A stretch of 64,000 bases of DNA. It comes from Caldifarciminota bacterium. GTDB taxonomy: Bacteria > Hydrothermota > UBA3073 > JACQXS01 > JAGMCI01. The position numbers and the translations under genes are program-made. The DNA lies in the NCBI GenBank assembly GCA_023129325.1, contig JAGMCI010000033.1, positions 1-64,000 of the forward strand, in the 5' to 3' direction. The notes under the pieces are model-generated. The model was given only the letters and a program-made list of their open reading frames with translations. It made no database searches and was not told the DNA's origin. Shown piece after piece: positions 18,801-26,396 of the stretch. Every line of letters starts with the position of its first letter. The first letter of the stretch is position 1.

Positions 18801-18982
18801 AAAGGTCGTAATGAACCACGAATTACATTTACCCCGTACTTATGTATAAGTGCGGGGCGAATTGAACGAATAAATGTGTAAATAAGGGAAAATGGAAAGG
18901 TTGGGAAAAGGGGATATATTAAATTTCTCCCTTCTTCCCTGTTTCCCCTTTTTCCTTTCATTACACAAATCTGGGGTTTCAT
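15899..18982 (-). CDS. Peptidase MA-like / TolB-like propeller / Omp85-type barrel fusion protein
   Basis: This 1027-aa protein joins three parts. Residues about 110-330 form a gluzincin-type protease domain with HELVH (HVLAHELVHAFQF, about residue 190) and a downstream Glu-rich helix. Residues about 340-690 form a TolB/PD40 beta-propeller with repeated ISPDGTEIAFLSDRD-type blades. Residues about 700-1027 form an outer-membrane beta-barrel with the Omp85/BamA signature GGPDDLRGYE. A cleavable signal peptide (LFLVLLFIPAVANA|QYW) begins only near residue 65, so the true start is probably downstream of the listed ATG, although no internal ATG exists in between. It overlaps the beta-helix gene by 4 nt and heads a lipoprotein-patatin operon. 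Two copies of the 51-nt element family and one GTAGG palindrome lie inside it in frame. Confidence 0.75.
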   Translation of the reverse strand: MKPQICVMKGKRGNREEGRNLIYPLFPTFPFSLIYTFIRSIRPALIHKYGVNVIRGSLRPLPWSGLFLVLLFIPAVANAQYWEFGQNKVQYKNFDWKVIDTDEFSIIYYSGGERLAKFANQVLLDSYKRYSQILSYTPKEPIPVIIYKSHNDFEQTNITLSLIDEATGGFTEIFKNRVVIPFDGSYEKFRHVLAHELVHAFQFAISQGTGIASILPKINLFAVPLWFIEGMAEYFSLDWDAESDMVIRDALYYSRLKPIQQLELIAGSYLMYKEGQSILKFIADRYGERKIGEIFHKIGAAGGLNKALQAVIGVDTEELNRLWMNDLKKRYWLQCAELEESPVNSKKLTNHKNYTFNTAPSISPDGTEIAFLSDRDEYESLWLMSSINGRIKDRLLKGGKSKGFESLHIMQGGISWSPDGKNLAFVAKGAGKDILYIMNVHQRKIIKKIPFCLTDGSPRTFHSDESERAPRSGRQVELDQISSPSFSPSGQEIAFRGLKDGKADIYVLNINTGNLKQLTSDEYDDLTPSWLPDGKFIVFTSDRPLEGENWHYGYYTIFKVGAHELLLQKPVPLIKTRATYVASPIWFQDKILFVSNQTGANNLYILDIESSDIIQLTNVVGGVFTPSISKNGKYLAFSLYTNGGWDVYLIKKPFQKGFEYRPLSMKSEFDRQYVEVKTDTSILKVKKLGIRFTPDWGGGAISYVSGCGILGNLRLAVSDLLGNHRFYLETNSPENLAANYYLSYLYLPKRLDFGGAIFKEEHWFLIGDTLEQQKYKGCGLLFEYPLDKFHRFDLELNGSLWETVIYSWPEEKPLSPKETFYLFSPSLSYVIDNTRWGATGPQNGERGKLMLRATLPLISPTLLYNFYELDFRKYIRIAPRYSFAIRFINAGIWGKDKESVNLLIGGPDDLRGYEIHEFKGKNVGILNLELRYPFIDKLKIAFPISLSIGGVRGALFCDFGYAVPDPRKFKPFKNGGLNSSANGLKFDFGTGIRIRFPYFILKFDIAKNTDFLSLSKTYWYFSLGPEF
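17281..17305. repeat. In-frame palindrome GTAGGAGC...GCCCCTAC
   Basis: A 25-nt inverted repeat (GTAGGAGCAATTCATGTGCC...) inside the propeller region, encoding VGAHELLLQ. It is of the GTAGGGGC type also seen at 41961, 52953 and 63177. Confidence 0.65.
17567..17617 (-). repeat. 51-nt in-frame coding repeat, full copy B
   Basis: It encodes GSPRTFHSDESERAPRS between two propeller blades and differs from copy A by one base change (P to T). It is followed directly by a GGCAGGCAGG palindrome fragment. Confidence 0.9.
18791..18817 (-). repeat. 27-nt deleted copy of the 51-nt element (copy D)
   Basis: The minus strand reads GGTTCATTACGACCTTTACC followed by ATGGAGT, matching both ends of the 51-nt element with 24 nt missing from the middle. 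It lies just upstream of the signal-peptide core of the fusion protein, in the same reading frame as copies A and B. Confidence 0.6.
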
Positions 18983-20700
18983 TTTATCAACAATATTTTC
19001 TTTACTATTTTGTATTCTCCTGATTTAAGCTTAATGAAATATATACCAGATGGATAATTGCTTGCATCCCAAGTAACGGCAGTGGTTAGTGGTAAGTGGT
19101 TAGTGGTAAGTGGGAAAGACTTAACCAATCTCCCGCTTAAATCGTAAATTTTTAAACTGACTTTCTGTCCTTCACTAATCCCTAAGCACTGAACCCTAAC
19201 CACTGTAGTAAAGGGGTTTGGATAACACTCTAAACTCTGAACTCTAAACTCTGGACTCTTTGCTTCTTCCACACCTGGGGTAGCACGATAACCGATACTG
19301 AAACTTTTTAAACTGTCCATATTTGCAGTTATTGTAATTGTATCTCCTGATGAATTAACTCTTATTGTTTGATAAATATCATCTACGCGAATATTACCTG
19401 TTCCTGTAGAAGTTTTAACTATTGCTTTACCCTCATATATTCCTGAATTTGTATCAGTCTCAATTAAAGCAACAGCAATACCTCCAGTATAGATACTTGA
19501 TTTTACAATTGCTATTGCCGCTTCCCAAATAGAAGAGAGTCTATCAGTTCCATAGATACAGAGATATAAAGTGTCAGGGTCATTACCTATAGAATCTATT
19601 ATTGTAGAATAAGTATTATCGTAGTTCCTAACAGAATCTATAGATGTAGGTTCCCCAGGGACACCTGGAATAAAATCATTCTTAAAAGGCATAATATCTG
19701 CAGGTCCTTCAATCAAATTCTGAATAGTAGTGGTATCTTTAAACCACCAAAAGTTATTCTCAAGTGGAATAGTAATACTTGTATTGTTGTCAATTTCTGC
19801 ATCTGGTTGGAAGGTGTTATAATAAAGATGGGAGTGGTTTATTTTAAGTGTATCAGCATCGTCTGGCAAATAAGCCAATCCTGTTTCTGAAAAATATCTT
19901 GCTCCATTATCTGTGATAAAGCACGAGTCAATAAATATCTTGTCATATACTCCAACGCGTATAGCACCACTTTCCCACCAAGCTTGATTTCCACATATTA
20001 CACAACCTCGAATAATAGGTGAGGACCAATAATCACAGTAAATCCCTCCCCCGTAGTCTGATGAGTTATCACATATGAGGTTATACTTGATAAAAGGTGA
20101 GGAAATGCTACAGTAAATTCCACCGCCGTGATTAGCCCAGTTGCCCTGAATGATATTCTGCTGAATAACAGGAGATGAGAAATAACAATAAATTCCCCCT
20201 CCTGACTTATTTTGGATGATATTCTGTTTAATAGTAGGTGAGGAATAGCTACAGCGAATGACTCCACTTCCTTTTGAACCCTGCAAAGTAAGCCCTTGAA
20301 TCACTGCTTCACGAGAAGAATTATCATCAAATGAACAGCAGATAACATGAAAGGCAGTACCGGATGTATCAGCAGCATCGAGTGTGCAGGCGGATGCGCC
20401 GTGCTCACTCATCAAACAGATTGAATCACGCATAATAAGACCAATATAACCTTTATCAGTGGCAGTATTTATAGTTACAAAATATCTTCCATCCTGAACC
20501 ATCACAGTATCATAGGCATTACAGATATTTATTGAATCCTGAATTGCCTGCCCTGAAGAGCCTGACTCAACTACCCTAATTTCCCCAAATACAGATGTAG
20601 CAATTAAAAGACTTAAAACAGCACACAGACCTGCCTGCAGCCAAAATAAAGATTTTTCTCTGTGTCCTCTGTGGTTCATTTTTAATTTTTGATTTGTCAT
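18979..20700 (-). CDS. Exported right-handed beta-helix protein with type IX sorting domain
   Basis: The 573-aa product has a signal peptide (LCAVLSLLIATSVFG), then a parallel beta-helix of the DUF1565/NosD/pectate-lyase fold. Recurring rungs of the form SSPTIKQNIIQNKSGGGIYC, ..SSPVIQQNIIQGN..GGGIYC and ..SSPFIKYNLICDN..GGGIYC repeat about every 24 residues. A C-terminal FlgD-like sorting domain follows (YPNPFTTVVRVQ ... LKIYDLSGRLVKSF ... YPSGIYFIKLKS). No catalytic residues of polysaccharide lyases are recognisable, so the role may be structural or carbohydrate binding. The start ATG lies in a CACAGAGGACACAGAG-type repeat, so the first residues (MNHRGHREK) are repeat-derived. Two simple tandem repeats lie in the linker and inside the sorting domain. 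Confidence 0.82.
   Translation of the reverse strand: MTNQKLKMNHRGHREKSLFWLQAGLCAVLSLLIATSVFGEIRVVESGSSGQAIQDSINICNAYDTVMVQDGRYFVTINTATDKGYIGLIMRDSICLMSEHGASACTLDAADTSGTAFHVICCSFDDNSSREAVIQGLTLQGSKGSGVIRCSYSSPTIKQNIIQNKSGGGIYCYFSSPVIQQNIIQGNWANHGGGIYCSISSPFIKYNLICDNSSDYGGGIYCDYWSSPIIRGCVICGNQAWWESGAIRVGVYDKIFIDSCFITDNGARYFSETGLAYLPDDADTLKINHSHLYYNTFQPDAEIDNNTSITIPLENNFWWFKDTTTIQNLIEGPADIMPFKNDFIPGVPGEPTSIDSVRNYDNTYSTIIDSIGNDPDTLYLCIYGTDRLSSIWEAAIAIVKSSIYTGGIAVALIETDTNSGIYEGKAIVKTSTGTGNIRVDDIYQTIRVNSSGDTITITANMDSLKSFSIGYRATPGVEEAKSPEFRVQSLECYPNPFTTVVRVQCLGISEGQKVSLKIYDLSGRLVKSFPLTTNHLPLTTAVTWDASNYPSGIYFIKLKSGEYKIVKKILLIK
19081..19113 (-). repeat. 14-nt tandem repeat inside the sorting domain
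   Basis: GTGGTTAGTGGTAA units repeat about 2.3 times and encode FPLTTNHLPLTTA within the FlgD-like domain of the beta-helix protein. Confidence 0.8.
19227..19260 (-). repeat. AACTCTGA-type tandem repeat in the linker
   Basis: Degenerate AACTCTAA/AACTCTGA/GACTCT units encode KSPEFRVQSLE between the helix and the sorting domain. Confidence 0.7.
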
Positions 20701-20745
20701 TTTGATATTTTATTTTTGATATTTAATATTATGTTCATCTGTGGC

Positions 20746-21114
20746 TCATAATAGTTTGCCTAAAATAAAACCCAAAACTATTCCTATTAGTAATGCCGTG
20801 ATAAGAACTCTTGATTTAAATATATCTATCTTGTGTCCCCTTCTCAAGACTAAAAGAGTCACTACATAAGCAAATCCATTTGCAATCCAAATAAGGGGAA
20901 GAGAGACTATTTTTACTATAAATGGACCTACCACAGGAATAAGGTTAATAGTGCTCAAGAGTCCAGAAAAAGCTTGAGTAAAGAATCCAAACACAATTAC
21001 ACCAAAAGCCATAATCTTCTTATCCAGCCCAAAATGTAAAAATATAAATATGACAATACCAATAATAACCCAGCTAATCAAAAGCTTCTTATTCCGAACA
21101 AAAAATTGTCTCAT
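20746..21114 (-). CDS. Small multi-pass membrane protein, unknown function
   Basis: The ORF track begins at a TTG (21129), but the ATG at 21114 gives a normal membrane-protein start (MRQFFVRNKKLLISWVIIG). The 122-aa product has about four hydrophobic segments: LLISWVIIGIVIFIFLHFG, IMAFGVIVFGFFTQAF, FIVKIVSLPLIWIANGFAYVV and VLITALLIGIVLGFILGKLL. It has no recognisable catalytic motif. It lies between the beta-helix gene and the DUF5683-like gene. I do not recognise the family. Confidence 0.65.
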   Translation of the reverse strand: MRQFFVRNKKLLISWVIIGIVIFIFLHFGLDKKIMAFGVIVFGFFTQAFSGLLSTINLIPVVGPFIVKIVSLPLIWIANGFAYVVTLLVLRRGHKIDIFKSRVLITALLIGIVLGFILGKLL

Positions 21115-21266
21115 TATTAGTAAGTGCAAAAATATGCCACAGATTGCACAGATTAAAATGTTTTTTTCTAATCAATGAAATCCGTGGCTCTTCTTAAATT
21201 TTGATTTGACATTTCAATATTTGCATTTTAATTTTTACATTTGCATAGTTTGTGGCTTCATAGTTA

Positions 21267-22019
21267 CTATTTTAATGTAAAAAAGACTTTGAATCCGTTG
21301 GGTTTTATTATTAATCCATATCTTGGTGGTTCGTGGGAAGCAATTATTGCACTTATAAGGCGGTTTAATATGGCGGCTCCTACACAATAACTTGCTCTTT
21401 GAAGAACTTCTCTCTTCTCTTTTCTTAAGTTCCGATAGCCTTTCCATTTTCCGTTTGAGATAGACCAATCCCACTTTAAACTTTCAGGCATACTGTTTTC
21501 TTCAATATATTTGAGTTGACGTTCTCTGGCATCTTCTGGATACTTATCTTTAGGATAAATTTCTCTTGCTTCTTGTCTAATATATTCATTATAGTCATCT
21601 AAACTTTCATACCATTCAACTGTATCGTAATAATCTCCACCTTCTCCCATTTTAGCTCCTGAATTTGCATGAGCATAGAGCATATAATCATTTTTAAGAA
21701 CTCCAGCATACCACCTGAAGCCAAAATAAGTGAACCATATACTGCCTTCTATCAAATAAGCTCTTATAGCATCTTTCTTGTTTCCCATATATTGTTCTCC
21801 AAGTCCTGGAACCAATAAAGATAAAGCTATTGCTTTCTTATGAGATTTAGGCTCAAGTACAATTTCGGGTGGAAAATCCAGAGGCTTTAATTCCTCTACT
21901 CCATAAACTGCAGTGCTTAAAAATATTAACATTATTTGTATAATCTGTGTTAATCTGTGGTTCACCACGACCTTTTCACTCTGACGAATCGGAACGAGCA
22001 CCACCGAGTGGTTCTTCAT
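21267..22019 (-). CDS. DUF5683-like exported/membrane protein
   Basis: The mature part contains ALSLLVPGLGEQYMGNKKDAI, the glycine/proline-rich loop of DUF5683-type proteins, followed by two hydrophobic stretches and a charged, Tyr-rich region. The family is common in Bacteroidetes-like genomes, without a known function. Start choice is open. ATG 22019 overlaps the stop of the M6 protease gene as ATGA, which suggests translational coupling, but it prefixes a 24-residue repeat-derived tail. ATG 21932 (MLIFLSTAVYG|VEELKP) gives a clean signal peptide but has no Shine-Dalgarno. If 22019 is used, copy C of the 51-nt element is translated in the antisense frame. Confidence 0.65.
   Translation of the reverse strand: MKNHSVVLVPIRQSEKVVVNHRLTQIIQIMLIFLSTAVYGVEELKPLDFPPEIVLEPKSHKKAIALSLLVPGLGEQYMGNKKDAIRAYLIEGSIWFTYFGFRWYAGVLKNDYMLYAHANSGAKMGEGGDYYDTVEWYESLDDYNEYIRQEAREIYPKDKYPEDARERQLKYIEENSMPESLKWDWSISNGKWKGYRNLRKEKREVLQRASYCVGAAILNRLISAIIASHEPPRYGLIIKPNGFKVFFTLK
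21959..22009 (+). repeat. 51-nt element, full copy C (opposite orientation)
   Basis: The plus strand reads GGTTCACCACGA ... CACCACCGAGT, 51 nt, identical to copy A apart from a one-base change near the end. It sits at the junction between the M6 protease and DUF5683-like genes, directly next to a TTAATCTGTGTTAATCTGTG repeat. Confidence 0.9.
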
Positions 22020-25000
22020 TTTACGACTGCGAATTTCTTAAACCTTACAAAATTCTCACTCCCTGCCTTGACTTCAATACGGCATATATAAATGCCACTC
22101 ACAAGGTCAGGAAGTGGAACTTCTATAGAGCCCTTTTCCCCAATTTTACCCTCAAAATCTTTTACTATTTCACCTGCTATATTGATTATTTTTATGTTCA
22201 CCGAGCTCGCAGAGCCGCTGAAATATTTTATCCTTCCCCAACTGTGGACTGGATTTGGATATATATAAAAAGGACTTTCTTTGAATACATTAGTTGGAAT
22301 TATTGGAGGTGTTGGAGTAAGCTTGTAGATACCGTTATTACACTCATCACAATGAAGCATGGCCCAAGGTAAAGCACCATAATTTCCAAGACTCCAGGCA
22401 TAAAGTTTGCCGTCATCACAACCTACAATAATTTCAAGTAACTCATCACCATCAATGTCAACAAGAACTGGGGTTGAATAAATTTTACCCCCAACTGATA
22501 ATGGAAATCCAGAGGCAAGGTCTCCTTTATTAGTATAAGCAAGAAGTTCACCATCTGGAGAACCAATTACAATTTCAAGTCTTCCATCTCCGTTTATATC
22601 CCCAACCACAGGAGATGACTGAAAGGACTCACTAACTTTTGTTTCGATTGGAAAACCAGGCAAATTTGCCCCATTATTATTAAAGGCGTAAATCTTATTT
22701 CCTGCGGCTAATATTATGTCTAAAAGAGAATCACCGTCAATATCAGCTAAAGCTGGTGATGAATAAAAAGAAGTATCTTTTAAACTGCGACTCCAGATAG
22801 TCTTACCACTGTTATTTATACAGTAAACTTCACCTATTCCAGTAGATATAATAATTTCTGATTTTCCATCTCCATTTATATCACCGACTACAGGAGATGA
22901 AGTAGTAGGGGGGAGGTGTGGCTCAAGTGCAGTCCATAATGTGTCACCATTTGGTTTTATTGCCCATATTCTGCCATCAAAAGAAACAGCATAAATTACC
23001 GTATCACAAGAATCATAAACAGGTGTTGTCCATATATATTGATGTAAATTTTTAGGAAACCCAGCCAATGAATTCCCATTACCATCCCAGGCATAAAGTT
23101 TGCCATCATCTGAGCCTATAAAAATTTCTTTACCTTCAATAGTATCAATATTTGCCAAAAGAGGTGCAGAAATTATTGCATCTCGTATTGTATCAGTGGT
23201 TGGAAATCCAGGAAGTATATTTCCAGATAATATATCCCATGCATATACTTTGCTCCATACCTCAAGTACACTATCTTTTGCCATTTTGAAAGAAGATGTA
23301 GCCGAAGGCTTTAGCCTTCGTGAATAAAAAGTCTTCTTACTTTCTCGCCAACGTCCAAAATATGCACCACAAACAACATCTGGAATGCCATCCCCATTTA
23401 TATCACCTATTGCCGGTGATGAAAAAATATTTGCACCATATCCAGCATCCACAGGTTGATAACTCCACTTAATTCCACCGCTATCATTGCATACAAATGT
23501 ATAACCACCATTGAGAGTATCCATAACATTACAGGCAATTAGCTTTTTGCCATTAACCTCTATAATATTTGGTGAGTTTACATCAAAAAAGTCACCACAT
23601 TTTACTGGAAAACTTGCATATCTCCAGTCAAATTTAAGAGAAAAGCTCATCACAGTATCTGATTTGCTAATATTATAAATAGAGATATGTGACATTGAAC
23701 CTTTATTATTATTTGTATTTGGTTTTGTAATTGGTGTAAACTTATCTAAGTTCCCTTCGTAAAAAACATCCCATGGTGTGCCATAGAAAAAAGCCTCCAT
23801 ATTTGTTGCCAACCACCAAGGAGTCTCGAAATCTTGAATCCCATCTGCTTCTTCCATATCTACACCTTTTGGGGAACCAACATTTATTTCATTCATCAAG
23901 GAATCACGGGCAACTTTATCCTCATCTATATGCCATATTGCAAGCCCACCAGCCATTGTATCACAGGGTGTCCCCCAATCATAATCATCAAATCTTATAA
24001 GAACTCCGTCCTTCCATACCCTTATACCAGTGGAATCAAAATGAAAAATGGAATCCGGGGAAACCCAGAACGAGTCTACTGATGTATCAGGTGAATGATA
24101 TGCAAATCTCTCGGTTACTAAAAAATACTCTTTTGTATTTATTGGCACTTTATAAAGTTTAGTCCTTGTGGTGTCATTACCTCCCATTCTGTAGACTTTT
24201 ATATCAGTAGTGTCTTTATCAAGAATTTCTGGCTTTATCCAGCCAAGTTTTTCTGTATGCCATGCTGAAGTATGCGGAGGCAATAATCCATTTAAATTCC
24301 AGTTTCCTGTTCCCATTAAAGCCCAGCCTCCACAACCCATTGTCTCACCCCAAGTGTCATATAAGTCATATAGCCCTAATTGATGCCCAAACTCATGAGC
24401 TAATCCGCCCTGCAGATAACCTGACATACCATCTTGAAATGCAGTCTCTGGATAAATTATACCCTCTGTAATTGCGACTGTGCCATCATCCACCCAGACA
24501 GGAGTTCCAAAATATTCATCAATATTAGCTACAAAACAAGCAATAATATCACAAGGAGAATCCCAGAAATAATCCGTCTGCCACATTGAACCAGCATGAA
24601 AAAGGATAACAGCATCATAATTTTTGAACTTTACCAAAGTATCTTCATCACAAGTAAGAACTGCATCTCTAAAAAGAGTAAGTAAACCTTGAACATAATT
24701 TTCAGGGTCGCCATAATAAGTCATTTTATAAGGGAGTTTATAACTTGCATTGTCTCCATCAGGAACAACATCAAACTTTATATATAATTTACCTCCAGAG
24801 TTATCCCACCAATAATTTCTTAAAGATTCCATCAGATGCTCAAAATATCTTTTGGTATGTGGTGGGTCGTAGTAAAGATTATGATAGCCCTTATTCCCAG
24901 ATATGGAATCAAATGGAGAATCTCTTTTCCCGTTTATATAGCCAAGCGAATCATAAGGAAACTCATTGCCCTCAATATCCATTAATCCATTTCCAGTGGT

Positions 25001-25312
25001 TAGTGAAGTCGTATCTTCTTGAAATTCAATCCTTATAGCAAGAACATAAAGAGTATCAGGCCCAGGACCCAATTTTCTTTTCTTTATCCCTTCAAGTAAA
25101 TTTCTTTTTGATGGTTGACGAATATATCTTTTAAGTTCAGGTTTCTCTTTAAAGAGCTTGTCAAATTTTTGATTTACAAATTTTACCCTCTTTGTTCCAA
25201 GCTCCTTTAATTTCTTAAATTGAGCCCGCTCACTTGCCCAACTTGAAAAACTCAAAACAGCACACAGATTTACACAGATTAAAAAGATAAACACAGATTT
25301 GAATTTTTTCAT
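22016..25312 (-). CDS. Exported M6-family metalloprotease with FG-GAP-like repeats and sorting domain
   Basis: The 1098-aa protein has a signal peptide ending near SFSSWA, and an immune-inhibitor-A-like (M6) protease domain with the zinc site HEFGHQLGLYDLYD (about residue 304) followed by a conserved MGTGNWN turn. Residues about 600-990 are FG-GAP/VCBS-type repeats (SSPVVGDINGDGKSEIIIST-like units with Ca-binding D-N-D-G). The C-terminus is a FlgD-like sorting domain (IYPNPVHSWGRIKYFS ... IKIINIAGEIVKD ... VSGIYICRIE). It is predicted to be secreted by the type IX route and anchored at the surface, degrading extracellular protein. A palindrome at 23298-23323 is inserted in frame after the first FG-GAP unit. 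Stop and next start overlap as ATGA. Confidence 0.87.
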   Translation of the reverse strand: MKKFKSVFIFLICVNLCAVLSFSSWASERAQFKKLKELGTKRVKFVNQKFDKLFKEKPELKRYIRQPSKRNLLEGIKKRKLGPGPDTLYVLAIRIEFQEDTTSLTTGNGLMDIEGNEFPYDSLGYINGKRDSPFDSISGNKGYHNLYYDPPHTKRYFEHLMESLRNYWWDNSGGKLYIKFDVVPDGDNASYKLPYKMTYYGDPENYVQGLLTLFRDAVLTCDEDTLVKFKNYDAVILFHAGSMWQTDYFWDSPCDIIACFVANIDEYFGTPVWVDDGTVAITEGIIYPETAFQDGMSGYLQGGLAHEFGHQLGLYDLYDTWGETMGCGGWALMGTGNWNLNGLLPPHTSAWHTEKLGWIKPEILDKDTTDIKVYRMGGNDTTRTKLYKVPINTKEYFLVTERFAYHSPDTSVDSFWVSPDSIFHFDSTGIRVWKDGVLIRFDDYDWGTPCDTMAGGLAIWHIDEDKVARDSLMNEINVGSPKGVDMEEADGIQDFETPWWLATNMEAFFYGTPWDVFYEGNLDKFTPITKPNTNNNKGSMSHISIYNISKSDTVMSFSLKFDWRYASFPVKCGDFFDVNSPNIIEVNGKKLIACNVMDTLNGGYTFVCNDSGGIKWSYQPVDAGYGANIFSSPAIGDINGDGIPDVVCGAYFGRWRESKKTFYSRRLKPSATSSFKMAKDSVLEVWSKVYAWDILSGNILPGFPTTDTIRDAIISAPLLANIDTIEGKEIFIGSDDGKLYAWDGNGNSLAGFPKNLHQYIWTTPVYDSCDTVIYAVSFDGRIWAIKPNGDTLWTALEPHLPPTTSSPVVGDINGDGKSEIIISTGIGEVYCINNSGKTIWSRSLKDTSFYSSPALADIDGDSLLDIILAAGNKIYAFNNNGANLPGFPIETKVSESFQSSPVVGDINGDGRLEIVIGSPDGELLAYTNKGDLASGFPLSVGGKIYSTPVLVDIDGDELLEIIVGCDDGKLYAWSLGNYGALPWAMLHCDECNNGIYKLTPTPPIIPTNVFKESPFYIYPNPVHSWGRIKYFSGSASSVNIKIINIAGEIVKDFEGKIGEKGSIEVPLPDLVSGIYICRIEVKAGSENFVRFKKFAVVK
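23298..23323. repeat. In-frame palindrome CGAAGGCT..AGCCTTCG in the M6 gene
   Basis: GTAGCCGAAGGCTTTAGCCT followed by TCGTGA has 8-bp perfect arms and encodes SRRLKPSAT on the minus strand, between two FG-GAP-like repeats. Confidence 0.7.
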
Positions 25313-25367
25313 AATTCGTATAATTTATATTGAACTTTTTAATTTTTTATTTGTCGTTTTAATATTT

Positions 25368-25409
25368 CCTGCCCGCCGTCCCGATTTTATCGGGACTTTA
25401 GCAGGCGGG
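25368..25409. repeat. Nested GC-rich hairpin downstream of tRNA-Ser
   Basis: CCTGCCCGCCGTCCCGAT is followed by TT and a matching ATCGGGAC...GCAGGCGGGG arm. It combines the CCTGCC and TCCCGAT palindrome families and lies between the M6 gene start and the tRNA. It could act as a terminator for the tRNA transcript, although no T-tract follows. Confidence 0.65.
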
Positions 25410-25464
25410 GATTTTTGATATTTAATATTACCTATATTTATCAGTATTCTCATCTGTGTTCGCA

Positions 25465-25549
25465 CGGAGGGAGAGGGATTCGAACCCCCGTCCCCATAAA
25501 GGGAACACGATTTCGAGTCGTGCGCCTTCGTCCACTCGGCCACCCCTCC
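25465..25549 (-). tRNA. tRNA-Ser (anticodon CGA)
   Basis: The minus strand starts GGAGGGGTGGCCGAGTGGAC, and the anticodon arm is CACGA-CTCGAAA-TCGTG, giving anticodon CGA (reads UCG). A long variable arm (TTCCCTTTATGGGGA) typical of class II tRNA-Ser and a normal T-arm (CGGGGGTTCGAATCCC) follow. The acceptor stem GGAGGGG/TCCCTCC pairs fully with one G-T wobble, with G as discriminator. CCA is not encoded. Total length is 85 nt. Confidence 0.96.
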
Positions 25550-25562
25550 AAAGAGATTTTAA

Positions 25563-25591
25563 ATTATATCCTAATAAATTCTATCTGTCAA
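25563..25591 (-). promoter_or_regulatory. Promoter of tRNA-Ser
   Basis: TTGACA (25591-25586) and TATAAT (25568-25563) are 17 nt apart on the minus strand behind a TTTTTTTC tract. The tRNA starts 13 nt after the -10 box. Confidence 0.85.
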
Positions 25592-25597
25592 GAAAAA

Positions 25598-25670
25598 AAG
25601 AACCACGGATTTCACAGATTATACGGATTAAAGATATACTTTAAAAAAATGTTCATAGATTACGCAGAAC
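25598..25670. repeat. Interspersed ACCACGGATTTCACAGATT-type repeat
   Basis: AACCACGGATTTCACAGATT is followed by ATACGGATTAAAG and, at 25655, GATTACGCAGA. The CACRGATT unit recurs roughly every 11-12 nt. Similar strings are intergenic at 5330-5345, 21131-21150, 21940-21960, 25262-25295 and 26368-26394. Confidence 0.7.
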
Positions 25671-25782
25671 TTACAGGAATAGAAAGGATATTTTATTCTA
25701 AATCTGTATTATCTGGATAATCCGTGAACTTGTCTTTTCATAATACATCCCCGCCTTGACTCGCAGGTAAGGCAGGAAATAG

Positions 25783-26217
25783 TTAAACTCGTTTGTTTTT
25801 AAAAAAAGATTTTAATAATTTTTTGCACTCAGATTCAAGAACTCCAGAAATAATCTTTATCTCAGGACTTTTAATTTCATAAACACTGCCCAAACTCCCA
25901 AGTTTTGGGTCCTTTGCTCCAAATACACATCTTGAGATTCTTGATAAAAAGATTGCTCCCGCACACATAGGGCAGGGCTCCAAAGTTACATATAAGGTTG
26001 CATTATTCAATCGCCAATTATTAATAGAATGAGAAGCACTTGTTATGGCAATTATTTCTGCATGTGCTGTTGGGTCTTTAAGGGATTCAACTTGATTATG
26101 CCCACGCCCTATTATTCTGTCGTTGAGGACAATAACTGCACCTATAGGAACTTCCTTTTCTTCTTTTGCTAATTCAGCTTCTTTAAGTGCTTCTTTCATC
26201 CAGTGCGTATGTTCCAT
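25783..26217 (-). CDS. tadA: tRNA-specific adenosine deaminase
   Basis: The 144-aa zinc deaminase converts A34 to inosine in tRNA-Arg(ACG). The zinc site is complete: HAE (DPTAHAEIIAI) with the proton-shuttling Glu, and PCPMC in TLEPCPMCAGAI. Length and N-terminus (MKEALKEAELAKEEKEVPIGAVIV) are typical. It lies behind a truncated MGMT-like reading frame whose 3' part overlaps its first 35 nt in another frame. No Shine-Dalgarno is obvious near the ATG, so translation may be coupled to that small frame. Confidence 0.93.
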   Translation of the reverse strand: MEHTHWMKEALKEAELAKEEKEVPIGAVIVLNDRIIGRGHNQVESLKDPTAHAEIIAITSASHSINNWRLNNATLYVTLEPCPMCAGAIFLSRISRCVFGAKDPKLGSLGSVYEIKSPEIKIISGVLESECKKLLKSFFKNKRV

Positions 26218-26356
26218 TGCTACAGTTTTTACAAGGTTTTGGGATAAGCATTTTCCCTTGTCCCAATCTCTTTATCATTTTAGGCGGAATATCAACTATT
26301 TTTGGTAATCCCTGCTCTTTTTCCAATTTCTCTCGCCAACTCTTGCGTGTTTGCAT
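26183..26356 (-). pseudogene. Remnant of an MGMT/alkyltransferase-like gene (N-terminal part only)
   Basis: A 57-codon frame not in the ORF track reads MQTRKSWREKLEKEQGLPKI.. then VDIPPKMIKRLGQGKMLIPKP. This resembles the N-terminus of small MGMT-family (alkyltransferase-like) proteins, which typically start K(S/T)WREKL...GLPKV..PPRM and continue into a DNA-binding domain. Here the similarity ends after about 41 residues and the frame runs out within tadA. It looks like a truncated gene whose remainder was lost. It could still be translated as a short leader peptide coupled to tadA. The family assignment is from memory of the pattern, hence moderate confidence. Confidence 0.45.
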
Positions 26357-26396
26357 AATTCAAATTTCAAATCTTCAATCTGTATAATCCGTGGTT

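Noticed and set aside
21947-22372. 141-aa plus-strand ORF containing CGSPRPFHSDESERAPPS
   Set aside because: It is antisense to the M6 protease and DUF5683-like genes; only the embedded repeat copy C is meaningful.
25415-25720. 101-aa plus-strand ORF (..GGRGIRTPVPIKGTRFRVV..) at the tRNA
   Set aside because: It is the well-known antisense translation of a tRNA-Ser gene; the tRNA on the minus strand explains the sequence.
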